Counted from the stretch's first letter, positions 52,705-61,796 are shown. The stretch is 64,000 nt of DNA from Nocardiopsis sp. FIRDI 009 (GCF_003386285.1 NZ_QPNC01000021.1:106810-170809); one strand, 5' to 3'. Made by a program: numbers and translations. Notes: generated by a model from the letters alone, not told the origin.

Positions 52705-53127
52705 TCAGCGGTTGGCCTGGGCGGAGCTGATGTCGGCCAGCGCGGAGTGCTCGTCGACCGCCTGGGCCAGGTCGCCGATCGAGACGATCCCCACCAGCTC
52801 GTCCTCGTCCACCACGGGCAGGCGGCGCACCGCCTTGGCCCGCATCATGTCCACGGCCTCCGACACACGGCACTGCGGCGGTACCGTCGCCACGTGCGCG
52901 GAGCAGGCGGCGCCCGCGGTCATGGAGTCGGGGTCGCCCCCGGCCGCCAGACAGCGCACCACGATGTCGCGGTCGGTGAGGATGCCCATGAGCGAGCCGT
53001 CCTCCTCGGTCACGACCACGTCGCCGACGTTCTCGTCCCGCATGATCCGGGACGTGGCCCGCAGGGAGGTGTCCGGACCGACCGTGCGCGCGGGGCTCGT
53101 CATCAGTTCGGAGATGGTCCTCGCCAT
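52705..53127 (-). CDS. CBS domain protein (tandem CBS pair), paralogue of 694-1128
   Basis: This 140-aa protein is a Bateman pair: residues 5-60 (SPARTVGPDTSLRATSRIMRDENVGDVVV...ILTDRDIVVR) and 75-130 (RRLPVVDEDELVGIVSIGDLA). It is shorter in the first loop than the paralogue at 694. It has a good AGGAGGGG ribosome-binding site. Adenosine ligand binding is the likely activity. Confidence 0.87.
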   Translation of the reverse strand: MARTISELMTSPARTVGPDTSLRATSRIMRDENVGDVVVTEEDGSLMGILTDRDIVVRCLAAGGDPDSMTAGAACSAHVATVPPQCRVSEAVDMMRAKAVRRLPVVDEDELVGIVSIGDLAQAVDEHSALADISSAQANR

Positions 53128-53320
53128 GATCCCCCTCCTTTCCTCCGGAGTGTGTCCCGCACTGGACCCCTAGCCGATCCCGGGTGGGTCAAACCTGGCG
53201 CGGTCACACGTCGGCGCAGGTCGGAGCCTGTTCCTGTGCTGATTCCCCGCGCCGGTCGGGGATGCGCTCCGCTGCCACTACCATCGGCAGCACCCAGGCG
53301 CCGGGTGGTGAGGGGGCGGG

Positions 53321-54376
53321 ATGCCGGAGACCGGGAGCACGGGCGGCGCGCGGCCGGGAGGGGGTTCCGCGCGGCGGCCGACGATGGCCGACGTCGCGGC
53401 GCGCGTGGGTGTGTCCCGACAGTTGGTCTCCCTGGTGATGAGCGACCGCCCCGGGCCGAGCGCGGCGACGCGGCAGAAGGTCCTGCGGGCCGCCGAGGAG
53501 GTCGGGTACCGCGCGGACAGGGCGGCGCGACTGCTGCGCCGGGCCCGCAGCCGCCAGGTCGGGGTGCTGTTCACCATGGAACACCCGCTCGACGTCCACC
53601 TCGTCGAGGCCGTCTACCCGGCCGCCGCCGCACTGGACTACGGCGTCGTGCTCAGCGCGCTGCTGTCCACCCGGGGCGAGCGCGAGTCCATCGACGACCT
53701 GCTGGGCCTGCGCTGCGAGGCCCTCGTCCTCATCGGGCTCTCAGCCGCCGCCCCCGCGTACCTGGCCACGATCGCCGCGCAGGTCCCCGTGGTGGAGATC
53801 GGGCAGCGCACGGGGGTGGAGGGCACCGACAGCGTCCGGACCGCCGACGCCGACGGGGTGCGCCAGGCGGTGGACCACCTGGTCGGGCTGGGACACCGCG
53901 CCATCGCGCACGTCGACGGCGCGGACCTGCCGGGCGCGCCCGAACGCAGACAGGGCTACACCGAGGCGATGCGCTCCCACGGCCTCGACGCGTTCGTCGA
54001 CGTCATCCCGGGCGACTACTCCGAGGAGTCCGGCGCACGGGCGGCCCGTGCGCTCCTGGCGCGCGACCGCCTGCCCACCGCCGTGGTCGCGAGCAACGAC
54101 CGCTGCGCCCTCGGCCTGCTGGAGACGCTCGTCCGCGCGGGCGTCCACGCGCCGGGGGACGTGTCCGTGGTCGGCTACGACGACAGCCGGACCGCCCGCC
54201 TGTCCTTCGTCGACCTCACCTCCGTCCGACAGGACGCCTCGCTGATGGCGCGGATCGCGGTGGGGTGCGCCGCCGAGCGGTTGGATGAGGGGCGCGCGGT
54301 CAGCAGGCACGTCGTCCTGGAGCCCACCCTCAGCGTCCGGGGGAGCACCGGGCCGCCGAGGCCGGGCGCGCCCTGA
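53321..54376 (+). CDS. LacI-family transcriptional regulator
   Basis: The 351-aa protein has a LacI HTH near residue 20 (PTMADVAARVGVSRQLVSLVM) and a periplasmic-binding-protein-like core (VGVLFTMEHPLDVHLVEAV, VVASNDRCALGLLETL, VSVVGYDDSRTARLSFVDLTSVRQD). The N-terminal 17 residues are a Gly/Arg-rich extension. The perfect palindrome at 54487-54520 lies just downstream and upstream of an MFS gene, which makes it a likely operator for this regulator. Confidence 0.88.
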   Translation: MPETGSTGGARPGGGSARRPTMADVAARVGVSRQLVSLVMSDRPGPSAATRQKVLRAAEEVGYRADRAARLLRRARSRQVGVLFTMEHPLDVHLVEAVYPAAAALDYGVVLSALLSTRGERESIDDLLGLRCEALVLIGLSAAAPAYLATIAAQVPVVEIGQRTGVEGTDSVRTADADGVRQAVDHLVGLGHRAIAHVDGADLPGAPERRQGYTEAMRSHGLDAFVDVIPGDYSEESGARAARALLARDRLPTAVVASNDRCALGLLETLVRAGVHAPGDVSVVGYDDSRTARLSFVDLTSVRQDASLMARIAVGCAAERLDEGRAVSRHVVLEPTLSVRGSTGPPRPGAP

Positions 54377-54486
54377 CCCGGTTCCCGCCGTCGGGCGGGC
54401 TCCGTCCGGGCGGTTCCGCCCCGCTTCCCCGAGAGCCGCGAGGCAGATCACACGTCCGGGCGGTCGGGTCGGTCCCGAGGAGCTGC

Positions 54487-54520
54487 GACCCTGGATTTAG
54501 CACGTGCTAAATCCAGGGTC
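54487..54520. promoter_or_regulatory. Perfect 34-bp palindrome (putative operator)
   Basis: Two 17-bp halves are perfect complements with no spacer, centred on TTTAGCACGTGCTAAA. It lies between lacI-type and MFS genes. LacI sites are palindromic with a central CG pair, and the ACGT core here fits. The lack of a loop argues against a terminator. It could also be an unusually stable hairpin. Confidence 0.62.
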
Positions 54521-54614
54521 GGGCCCCTGACCCCCGACCGTCTCCGCCCGCGTCCCGGGGCTTTCCCGTCCGTACGCCCGCTCCGCGCCCACCGCCGTGA
54601 AAGGGGGCACACCC

Positions 54615-55820
54615 ATGCCTCTGGCCCTGCTCGCTCTCGCCGTCGGAGCGTTCGCCATCGGTACCACCGAGTTCGTGATCATGGGCCTGCTGCCCGAGGT
54701 CGCCGCGGACCTGGACGTCCCGGTCGCGTCCGCCGGATACCTCATCTCCGCCTACGCCGGGGGAGTGGTGGTCGGCGCGCCCCTGCTCACCGCGCTGAGC
54801 ACGCGCGTGCCGCGCAAGGCCGTCCTGCTGATCTTCATGGGTCTGTTCCTGCTCGGCAACGTCGCGACCGTCGTGGCCCCCGACTTCGGGACGGTGTTCG
54901 CCGCCCGGGTCCTGGCGGGCCTTCCGCACGGTGCCTTCTTCGGCGTGGGCGCGCTGGTCGCCGCGCACACCGCCCGCCCCGACCGCAGGGCGACCGCGGT
55001 GGCGCGCATGTTCCTCGGCCTGACCGTCGCGAACATCGTGGGCGTCCCCGCGGGCACCTTCCTGGGTCAGCTCCTCGGCTGGCGGGCGGCCTTCCTGGCC
55101 GTGACCGCCGTCGCCGCGCTCGCCCTGGTCGGGATCGCGCTCTTCGTGCCCCGCGTTCCGGCGTCCGCGTTCGGCGGGGGAGGGCTCCGCCGCGAGCTGT
55201 CCGCCCTGGGCGGACAGCAGGTCCTCCTCGGGCTGACCACCGCCGCCTTCGGGTTCGCCGGGGTGTTCGCGGTCTACAGCTACGTCTCGCCGATGATGAC
55301 CGAGCTGGCCGGGATGGCGTCCGGCGGCGTGCCGTTCGTCCTGGCCCTGTTCGGCATCGGGATGACGCTCGGCTCGCTGGTCATCGGCCCTCTGGCCGAC
55401 CGGGCGCTGCGTCCGACGATCCACGGCGCCCTCGTCTGCCTGGCGGTCATGCTGGTCCTCTTCGTCTTCGCCGCGCACCACCCCTGGACCGCCGCGATCG
55501 CCGTCCTGGCCCTCGGAGCGGCCGGGTCCGCCGTGGTGACGCCGCTCCAGGTGCTCGTGATGAACAAGGCCGCGGCGGCTCCCTCGCTGGCCTCGGCCTC
55601 CAACCACTCGGCCTTCAACCTCGCCAACGCGGGGGGCGCCTGGTTGGGCGGGATGGGGATCGGCATGGGCCTGGGGTACACGTCGCCCGCCGTGATCGGC
55701 GCGGTCCTGGCCCTCGTCGGGCTCGGCGTCGCCCTGCTCTCCGCCGCGCTGGACCGCCCCGGCCCCCGGGCGGACGAGCGCGCGAAGAAGCCGGAGCCGA
55801 GTCTCCAGACCACGCATTAA
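54615..55820 (+). CDS. MFS transporter (DHA1/AraJ-YdhP-like)
   Basis: The start is ATG 54615, after AAAGGGGG (GTG 54597 is unlikely). The 401-aa product has about 12 membrane helices. The family signature is in TTEFVIMGLLPEVAADL (TM1 end), AYAGGVVVGAPLLTAL (TM2), RVLAGLPHGAFFGVG (motif near TM4), and a central loop at about 185-195. The pattern resembles AraJ/YdhP sugar or drug efflux carriers. It is downstream of a LacI regulator and the palindrome. Confidence 0.88.
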   Translation: MPLALLALAVGAFAIGTTEFVIMGLLPEVAADLDVPVASAGYLISAYAGGVVVGAPLLTALSTRVPRKAVLLIFMGLFLLGNVATVVAPDFGTVFAARVLAGLPHGAFFGVGALVAAHTARPDRRATAVARMFLGLTVANIVGVPAGTFLGQLLGWRAAFLAVTAVAALALVGIALFVPRVPASAFGGGGLRRELSALGGQQVLLGLTTAAFGFAGVFAVYSYVSPMMTELAGMASGGVPFVLALFGIGMTLGSLVIGPLADRALRPTIHGALVCLAVMLVLFVFAAHHPWTAAIAVLALGAAGSAVVTPLQVLVMNKAAAAPSLASASNHSAFNLANAGGAWLGGMGIGMGLGYTSPAVIGAVLALVGLGVALLSAALDRPGPRADERAKKPEPSLQTTH

Positions 55821-55839
55821 TTCCGTATCTCGGAATTAA
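55817..55839. repeat. Inverted repeat at the end of the MFS gene
   Basis: TTAATTCCG (55817-55825) and CGGAATTAA (55831-55839) with a 5-nt loop overlap the MFS stop codon. It is AT-rich for this genome. It can be a terminator for the MFS gene or an operator for the downstream cyclophilin-like gene. Confidence 0.5.
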
Positions 55840-55900
55840 ATATCTGCATTATGGATACCCCGGTGTGGGATCCGGCATCGCCACCCGATACACAGGTCGC

Positions 55901-56272
55901 ATGAGGATCAGCATCTCCTGGGCGGGCGGCTCGGTGACCGCCACGCTCGACAGCACCCCGACCTCCGAGGCCCTCTGGGACGCCCTGCCGATCGAGGCGG
56001 CGGCCAACACCTGGGGCGAGGAGGTGTACTTCGCCGTTCCCGTGGCGGCCGAGCGCGAGGACGACGCGACCGACACCGTCGATCCCGGCACCGTCTGCTA
56101 CTGGCTGGCCGGGTCGGCGCTCGCCCTGCCCTTCGGCCCCACGCCGATCTCCGTCGGACCGGAGAGCAGACTGGCCAGCGCGGCCAACGTGCTCGGCCGG
56201 ATCGACGGGGACCACCGCGCGCTCGCCGAGGTCGGCGACGGCGACACCGTCAGGGTCGAACGCGCCGGGTGA
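55901..56272 (+). CDS. Cyclophilin-like fold protein
   Basis: The start is ATG 55901. The 123-aa product has the cyclophilin-like (TM1367-type) pattern MRISISWAGGSVTATLDSTPTSEALWDALP, WGEEVYFAVPV and ALALPFGPTPISVG. These proteins have a cyclophilin fold but usually lack prolyl isomerase residues. It is 81 bp after the MFS gene and may be co-transcribed. Function is unknown. Confidence 0.75.
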   Translation: MRISISWAGGSVTATLDSTPTSEALWDALPIEAAANTWGEEVYFAVPVAAEREDDATDTVDPGTVCYWLAGSALALPFGPTPISVGPESRLASAANVLGRIDGDHRALAEVGDGDTVRVERAG

Positions 56273-56519
56273 GGGACCGCGCGCCGGTCCGGGAGCGACG
56301 TCTCACACGCCCCGGGCCGACGCGCGCCCCCGCCGCAGGGCCGCCCCGCGACGCGGGGGACCGGGGTCGGGGCCGTTCCCGCCGAGGCGGCCCCAGCGGA
56401 TCTTTGCGGGATATTGCCGTCCACTGGAACTCGTCCACACGCGCGGTACACATCGGGCTGAGAGCATCCTCAGGAGCCGTCCGTGACGCCACGGAACCAG
56501 CGTGACCAGGGAGATCGCA

Positions 56520-56558
56520 ATGAGCACGCACCGCACACCGCTCCCGAGGGGGCTTTGA
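56520..56558 (+). CDS. 12-codon upstream ORF coupled to the Fe-S subunit
   Basis: An ATG at 56520 preceded by AGGGAG encodes MSTHRTPLPRGL and stops at a TGA that overlaps the start ATG of the next gene (TGATG). It looks like a translationally coupled leader peptide. It is too short for any family. Confidence 0.4.
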   Translation: MSTHRTPLPRGL

Positions 56559-57139
56559 TGAGACCGCGCGCCCACCAGACCGGAACCGTCGCACCGAGCA
56601 TCCCGGAACAGGCGAGGGGCGTGCGCCCCAGGGACGCCGAGATCGGACCCGAGGCGACGGACATCGAACTGACCGTCAACGGCACCACGCACCGGGTTCG
56701 CGTCGAGCCCCGCGTCAGCCTGCTCGACGCGCTGCGTGAGCGCCTCGACATCACCGGCACCAAGAAGGGCTGCAACCAGGGCGCCTGCGGCGCCTGCACC
56801 GTCTGGGTCGACGGCCGCCGCGTGGTGTCCTGTCTGACCCTCGCCGTCGCCTGCGAGGGACGCGAGATCACCACCGTCGAGGGCCTGGCCGACGGAGACC
56901 GGCTCCACCCGATGCAGCGGGCCTTCGTCGACAACGACGCCTTCCAGTGCGGGTACTGCACACCCGGCCAGCTGATGTCGGCCGTCGCCCTCATGGCGGA
57001 GGGACACACCTGTGACGACGCGGAGATCGCCGAGTGGATGAGCGGCAACATCTGCCGCTGCGCCGCCTACCCGAACATCCGTTCCGCCATCCGGCAGGTG
57101 CGCGACACCGCCGAGGGCACGCGGAAGGGGGGCCGCTGA
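56558..57139 (+). CDS. Molybdenum hydroxylase 2Fe-2S subunit
   Basis: The start is ATG 56558 with GAGGGGG upstream. The 193-aa product has the ferredoxin-type cluster CNQGACGACTVWVDG (C-x4-C-x2-C) and VVSCLTLA for the fourth Cys. The second [2Fe-2S] has CGYCTPGQLM and GNICRCAAY. It is the electron-transfer (small) subunit of a xanthine dehydrogenase-family enzyme. Its stop overlaps the next start (TGATG). Confidence 0.92.
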   Translation: MRPRAHQTGTVAPSIPEQARGVRPRDAEIGPEATDIELTVNGTTHRVRVEPRVSLLDALRERLDITGTKKGCNQGACGACTVWVDGRRVVSCLTLAVACEGREITTVEGLADGDRLHPMQRAFVDNDAFQCGYCTPGQLMSAVALMAEGHTCDDAEIAEWMSGNICRCAAYPNIRSAIRQVRDTAEGTRKGGR

Positions 57140-58143
57140 TGCGTTCCTTCGCCTACAAACGCGTGTCCGACGTGGCCACGGCCATCGCCGAGGTCGGCGG
57201 CGACCCCGGCAGCGAGTTCCTCGCCGGCGGCACCACCGAGGTCGACATGCTCCGGATCCGGGTCGCCCGGCCCCGCCGCGTGGTCGACATCAACGATCTG
57301 CCCATCGCCGCGATCGAGGACCTGTCCGACGGCGGGCTGCGCCTCGGCGGTCTGGCCCGGATGAGCGACGTGGCCGCCCACCCCGCGGTGCGCGAACGCT
57401 ACCCCGTCGTCTCCGAGGCCCTGGAGAAGGGCGCCTCCGCGCAACTGCGCAACATGGCCACCCTGGGCGGCAACCTCATGCAGAAGGTGCGCTGCTCCTA
57501 CTTCCGGGACGTGGACCAGGCGTGCAACAAGCGTGAACCCGGCAGCGGGTGCGCGGCCATGAACGGGTTCAACCGCACCCACGCCGTCCTGGGAACCAGT
57601 GAGCACTGCATCGCCACGCACCCGTCCGACGTCGCGGTGGCCCTGACGGCGCTCGACGCGATCGTCCACATCCAGGGTCCCGAGGGCGCGCGGACCGTCG
57701 CCTTCGACGACTTCTTCCCACTGCCGGGGAACACGCCCGACCGCGAGCACCCGATCGCCCACGGCGAGCTGATCACCGCCATCGAGGTCCCCGCGAACCC
57801 GGCGGCCCGCACCTCCCACTACCTGAAGGTGCGGGACCGGGAGTCCTACGAGTTCGCCCTCGCCTCGGCCGCGGTGGTCCTGCGCGTCGAGCGCGGGATC
57901 ATCGCCGAGGCCCGCATCGGCCTGGGCGGGGTCGCCACCAAACCGTGGCGGGCGCGGCAGGCCGAGGCCGCCCTCACCGGGGCCCCGGCACTCCGGGCCG
58001 CGTTCGAGGACGCGGCCGCGGCCGAACTGGCCGACGCCGTGCCCCAGGGCATGAACTCCTTCAAGATCACGCTCGCCCAGCGGACCCTGGTGCGGGCGCT
58101 GGAGACGGTGGCGTCGGCTCACGGAGGGGAAGGGAACGCATGA
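57139..58143 (+). CDS. Molybdenum hydroxylase FAD-binding subunit
   Basis: The 334-aa protein binds FAD through FLAGGTTEVDMLR and ATLGGNLMQKVR. A Cys-rich insert (VRCSYFRDVDQACNKREPG, then SGCAAMNG and SEHCIATHPSDVAVAL) resembles the extra [4Fe-4S]-binding loop of PaoB/YagS-type subunits. That places it with periplasmic aldehyde oxidoreductase-like and 4-hydroxybenzoyl-CoA reductase-like enzymes. It is the middle gene of a coupled three-gene set (58140 start overlaps its stop). Confidence 0.9.
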   Translation: MRSFAYKRVSDVATAIAEVGGDPGSEFLAGGTTEVDMLRIRVARPRRVVDINDLPIAAIEDLSDGGLRLGGLARMSDVAAHPAVRERYPVVSEALEKGASAQLRNMATLGGNLMQKVRCSYFRDVDQACNKREPGSGCAAMNGFNRTHAVLGTSEHCIATHPSDVAVALTALDAIVHIQGPEGARTVAFDDFFPLPGNTPDREHPIAHGELITAIEVPANPAARTSHYLKVRDRESYEFALASAAVVLRVERGIIAEARIGLGGVATKPWRARQAEAALTGAPALRAAFEDAAAAELADAVPQGMNSFKITLAQRTLVRALETVASAHGGEGNA

Positions 58144-60389
58144 GCACCGGATCGCAGATCGGCCGGGCCGTCGACCGGGTCGACGCCCACGCCAAGGTCA
58201 CCGGCACCGCCCGCTACTCCGCCGAACGGCGCCCGCCGGGCACCGTCCACGCCGTCCTGGTCGGCGCGCAGGTCGCCAACGGCCGCGTCACCGACATCGA
58301 CACCTCCGAGGCGATGGCCGTCGACGGCGTCCTGGCCGTGCTCACCCACCGCGAGCTGCCGCGCATCGCGACGCGACCGGCCGTGGTCCCGTCCCTGGCG
58401 GGGACCAGCGCGCACGGTCAGAGCCTCTTCCCGATGCAGGACGACCGGGTCTACTACGCGGGTCAGCCCGTGGCGATGGTCGTCGCCGACACGCTGGAGC
58501 GGGCCGAGCACGCCGCCGAACTGGTCGGGGTCACCTACGCGGTGGAAGCGGCGATCACCACCATCGAGCAGGGGCGCGACGAGGCATTCGAACCCGAGCG
58601 GATCTTCGGCGGGATCGTCCCCGGCCGCACCGAACGCGGTGACGTGGCGGCCGGGCTGCGCGAGGCCGACGTGGTCATGGAGCGCGTCTTCCACCTCGCG
58701 GCCAACCACCACAACCCGATCGAGACCAGCGCGGCGACCGCGGTGTGGGAGGACTCCCGGCTGACCCTGTACGACACCACCCAGGGACCCACCGCGACCC
58801 GGCTCAGCGTCGCCGAACTCCTGGGTATCCCGCCGTCGGACATCCGGGTGGTCAGCGAGTTCGTCGGCGGCAGCTTCGGCTCCAAGGCGATGATCTGGTC
58901 GCACCCGACCCTGGCGGCGATGGCCGCGCAGTACGTGCGGGCCCCGGTCACGCTCTCGCTGTCCCGGGAGCAGATGTTCACCGGGTCCGGTCACCGGGAG
59001 GAACAGGAGCACACCCTGACCCTGGGGGCGCGCGAGGACGGGACGCTGACCGCGCTGCGACACCGGAAGCTGTCGCCGACCTCGTGCTTCGACGAGTGGG
59101 CCGAGCCGTCGATCAGCCCCGTCTCGCAGCTGTACGCGTGCCCGAACTTCGAGGGCGTCTACAACGTGTTCCGGGCCAACACCATGACGCCCACGTTCAT
59201 GCGGGCGCCCGGTGAGGGGTCGGGCGCCTTCGTGCTGGAGACCGCCCTGGACGAGCTCGCCTACGAACTCGGCGTCGACCCGATCGAACTGCGGCTGCGC
59301 AACCACGCCGACACCGACCCGGAGACGGGCGACCCGTGGTCGAGCAAGGGGCTGCGGGAGTGCTACGAGCGCGGCGCCGAACTGTTCGGCTGGGGGCTGC
59401 GCGACCCGATCCCCCGCTCGCGCCGGGACGGGAACTGGCTGGTGGGCACGGGCATGGCCAGCGCGATCTACCCCGTCTACACGCCGATGAGCCCGCAACG
59501 CGCCCGCGCGCGCGTGTACGCCGACGGACGGGCGGTCATCGAGACCGGAGCCTCCGACTTCGGCACCGGCGTGGGCACGATCATGGCCCAGGTCGCGGCG
59601 CAGGCCCTGGGGATGGAGACCGAGGCGGTCGCCGTCCACTACGGGGACACCGAGCTGCCCAACACGGTGGCCGCCGTCGGCTCGGCCGGCGCCGGCGCGG
59701 TCAGCTCCGCCGTGCACACCGCGGCGACGGCGCTGCGGGAGCGGCTGGTCGGGCAGGCGGTCGCCGATCCGGAGTCCCCGCTGCGCGGCGCCGACCCGGC
59801 CGGGGTCGCGGTGGCCGAGGGACGCATGTTCCTGCGTGAGGCCCCGGAGACCGGGGAGACCTACTCCGACCTGCTGCGGCGCCACATGATGTTCGACGCC
59901 GACGCGCTCGGCGAGTGGGAGCCGCCCGCACAGGACACCGGCTACGGCATGGCCACCTTCGGCGCCCAGTTCGCCGAGGTGGGGGTGGACCCGGACCTCG
60001 GACTGGTCCGGGTGCGCAGGTTGACGGGGGTGTTCGCGCCCGGGCGGGTGCTCAACCGCAAGACCGCGCGCAGCCAGCTCATGGGCGGCATGCTCTGGGG
60101 GATGGGACAGGCGCTCCTGGAGGCCACCCACATGGAGCCCCAGCAGGGGCGGTGGGCCAACGCGAGCCTGGCCGAGTACCTGCTGCCGGTCAACGCGGAC
60201 GCGCCGGACGTCGAGGCGGAGATGATCGAGGTCGAGGACCGGGTCGTCAACCCGCTCGGGGTCAAGGGGATCGGTGAGGTGGGCCAGGTGGGGGTCGCCG
60301 CGGCGATCGCCAACGCGGTGTTCCACGCGACCGGGCAGCGGTTCCACGACCTGCCGATCACCGTCGAGTCGGTGCTGGCGAAGCTGTGA
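58140..60389 (+). CDS. Molybdenum hydroxylase large (molybdopterin) subunit
   Basis: The start is ATG 58140, overlapping the previous stop (ATGA). This 749-aa subunit binds the molybdopterin cytosine dinucleotide cofactor. Motifs are GRAVDRVDAHAKVTGTARY, EFVGGSFGSKAMIWSHP, MRAPGEGSGAFVLETALDE and the catalytic Glu in GVKGIGEVGQVGVAAAIANA. No signal peptide is present on the small subunit, so the complex is likely cytoplasmic. The substrate (purine, aldehyde or aromatic) is not clear. Together with the two preceding genes it forms an alpha-beta-gamma enzyme. Confidence 0.92.
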   Translation: MSTGSQIGRAVDRVDAHAKVTGTARYSAERRPPGTVHAVLVGAQVANGRVTDIDTSEAMAVDGVLAVLTHRELPRIATRPAVVPSLAGTSAHGQSLFPMQDDRVYYAGQPVAMVVADTLERAEHAAELVGVTYAVEAAITTIEQGRDEAFEPERIFGGIVPGRTERGDVAAGLREADVVMERVFHLAANHHNPIETSAATAVWEDSRLTLYDTTQGPTATRLSVAELLGIPPSDIRVVSEFVGGSFGSKAMIWSHPTLAAMAAQYVRAPVTLSLSREQMFTGSGHREEQEHTLTLGAREDGTLTALRHRKLSPTSCFDEWAEPSISPVSQLYACPNFEGVYNVFRANTMTPTFMRAPGEGSGAFVLETALDELAYELGVDPIELRLRNHADTDPETGDPWSSKGLRECYERGAELFGWGLRDPIPRSRRDGNWLVGTGMASAIYPVYTPMSPQRARARVYADGRAVIETGASDFGTGVGTIMAQVAAQALGMETEAVAVHYGDTELPNTVAAVGSAGAGAVSSAVHTAATALRERLVGQAVADPESPLRGADPAGVAVAEGRMFLREAPETGETYSDLLRRHMMFDADALGEWEPPAQDTGYGMATFGAQFAEVGVDPDLGLVRVRRLTGVFAPGRVLNRKTARSQLMGGMLWGMGQALLEATHMEPQQGRWANASLAEYLLPVNADAPDVEAEMIEVEDRVVNPLGVKGIGEVGQVGVAAAIANAVFHATGQRFHDLPITVESVLAKL

Positions 60390-60394
60390 CCGGG

Positions 60395-60435
60395 GCCGAT
60401 CGGGGCCGGGACGCGCGGTTTGGGCCCCGATCGGC
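60395..60435 (+). terminator. Terminator of the molybdenum hydroxylase operon
   Basis: GCCGATCGGGGCC (60395-60407) and its exact complement (60423-60435) form a 13-bp stem with a 15-nt loop, starting 6 bp after the stop codon. Confidence 0.72.
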
Positions 60436-60540
60436 TCGGGCGGGCACTGCTTCGAGCGGCGAGGTGCGCGGTGCGCGCGGCCGTCGCTGGAGCCGCGCGC
60501 GGGCCGTACCGAACCGCCGGATCTCGCCGGTCCCCGGGAA

Positions 60541-60580
60541 CGCCGATGGCCGGAGCGTGAACTCCGTCCGGCCATCGGCG
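60541..60580 (-). terminator. Hairpin beyond the tRNA 3' end
   Basis: CGCCGATGGCCGGA and its exact complement are 14 bp each, with a 12-nt loop. It lies 6 bp beyond the 3' end of the tRNA-Val sequence on the minus strand, as expected for the original tRNA terminator. Confidence 0.65.
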
Positions 60581-60586
60581 TCTGTG

Positions 60587-60633
60587 TGGGCGATACAGGA
60601 TTCGAACCTGTGACCTCTACCGTGTCAAGGTGG
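60587..60633 (-). tRNA. 3'-half tRNA-Val(GAC) fragment (attachment-site remnant)
   Basis: On the minus strand the sequence reads CCACC-TTGACAC-GGTAG (anticodon arm, anticodon GAC), then AGGTC, then a perfect T arm (ACAGG-TTCGAAT-CCTGT) and the acceptor ATCGCCC with discriminator A. No D arm or 5' acceptor strand follows to the right; the sequence diverges at 60634. This is the pattern left by site-specific integration into a tRNA 3' end (an attR-like end). The missing 5' half should occur in an intact copy further right. Confidence 0.72.
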
Positions 60634-60946
60634 TCACGGCGTTGGGGCGACCCGCGTCGACAGGCATCCGTCGATCCCTCGGCCTGCCTGGCATGGTGGC
60701 TCTCTTCTCGTGGAGATCCCTCGGGCATCATGGAAGGGTGGTGGGGAGGGAGCCCCTCCGATGGCCACGATAGGTCGGCGTTGTGGCCTTACTTGTGCTC
60801 ATGGGGGGAGCGTAGCGGTGGTGTTCTGTTCGCACATGTTCGAGTTTCGCGTTGTGCAACGGCGAACCTGAGTGGTGCACGGCCCCTGTCACTGCTATCT
60901 GGTGTTGCGGGAAGATAACGCTTGGCGTTGTCGCAGGTCATTTGCT
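60634..60946 (+). promoter_or_regulatory. Leader of CRISPR array 1
   Basis: The 313 bp before the first repeat share long stretches with 62654-62979, the leader of array 2. The last 40 bp are nearly identical and contain the short inverted repeat AACGC-TTG-GCGTT (60917-60929) and the end CAGGTCATTTGCT next to the repeat. This is the AT-richer, array-proximal leader needed for spacer acquisition and transcription. Copy 1 has about 45 bp (around 60785-60830) missing in copy 2. Confidence 0.72.
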
Positions 60947-61770
60947 GTGAGCCCCGCAGACGCGGGGATGGACCGAGGGCACCGGGATTCCCGGCCAGGC
61001 CCCTAATGTGAGCCCCGCAGACGCGGGGATGGACCAGGTGCGCTCGGTGCCGTCGGGCAGCCGCAGTGGGTGAGCCCCGCAGACGCGGGGATGGACCGCC
61101 GAGAACCTCATCGACCAGTGGGGGCCTGCTCGTGAGCCCCGCAGACGCGGGGATGGACCGCAGGGCCGCGGTCGGATCGGACTGCTGGGCGTGTGAGCCC
61201 CGCAGACGCGGGGATGGACCGCCGACACCGAGGGCATCCCGGACGACGTCGCCGTGAGCCCCGCAGACGCGGGGATGGACCGGCCACCATGACCGACACC
61301 CCCACCCACAAATGGTGAGCCCCGCAGACGCGGGGATGGACCGCGGCCCCGGGGGGCGGTGCGGTCCTCCAATGCGTGAGCCCCGCAGACGCGGGGATGG
61401 ACCGGCAGCCACAGGCCCGTAGAAGGCGGACAGCACGTGAGCCCCGCAGACGCGGGGATGGACCGAAAGCCCGCGCGTTCCTGTCCGGCACCGGAACGTG
61501 AGCCCCGCAGACGCGGGGATGGACCGAAAGTGAGCATCACCACGAAGAAGAAGGAAAAGTGAGCCCCGCAGACGCGGGGATGGACCGTCCCATCACCTCA
61601 GCCAGACGCAACCCCATGTGTGAGCCCCGCAGACGCGGGGATGGACCGCCGATGGCGGCCGTGGTGGCATTGCCGAGAACGTGAGCCCGGCAGACGCGGG
61701 GATGGACCGCCAACGGGCGGCTCGAACTCTTACTGCATCGGGTGAGTTCCGCGGACGCGGGGGTGGGCCT
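60947..61770 (+). CRISPR. CRISPR array 1, type I-E-like (13 repeats plus a degenerate terminal one)
   Basis: Twenty-nine-base repeats start GTGAGCCCCGC, have AGAC in the middle, and end GCGGGGATGGACCG. The inverted core CCCCGC...GCGGGG fits type I-E. Repeats begin at 60947, 61008, 61070, 61132, 61193, 61254, 61315, 61376, 61437, 61498, 61559, 61620 and 61681, with a decayed one at 61742. Spacers are 32 nt (33 for the second and third). The repeat at 61008 ends in A and the 61681 repeat has one change. The decayed distal end and the left leader show that acquisition is at the left. Confidence 0.97.
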
Positions 61771-61796
61771 CAGGTGTATCGACAGGTGTGCCCCCG

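Noticed and set aside
60789..61543. Long open frames across CRISPR array 1 (peptide repeats such as VHPRVCGAH)
   Set aside because: They are translations of the 61-bp repeat-spacer unit on the wrong strand and have no start site or composition of a gene. The same applies to 62922-63730 over array 2.
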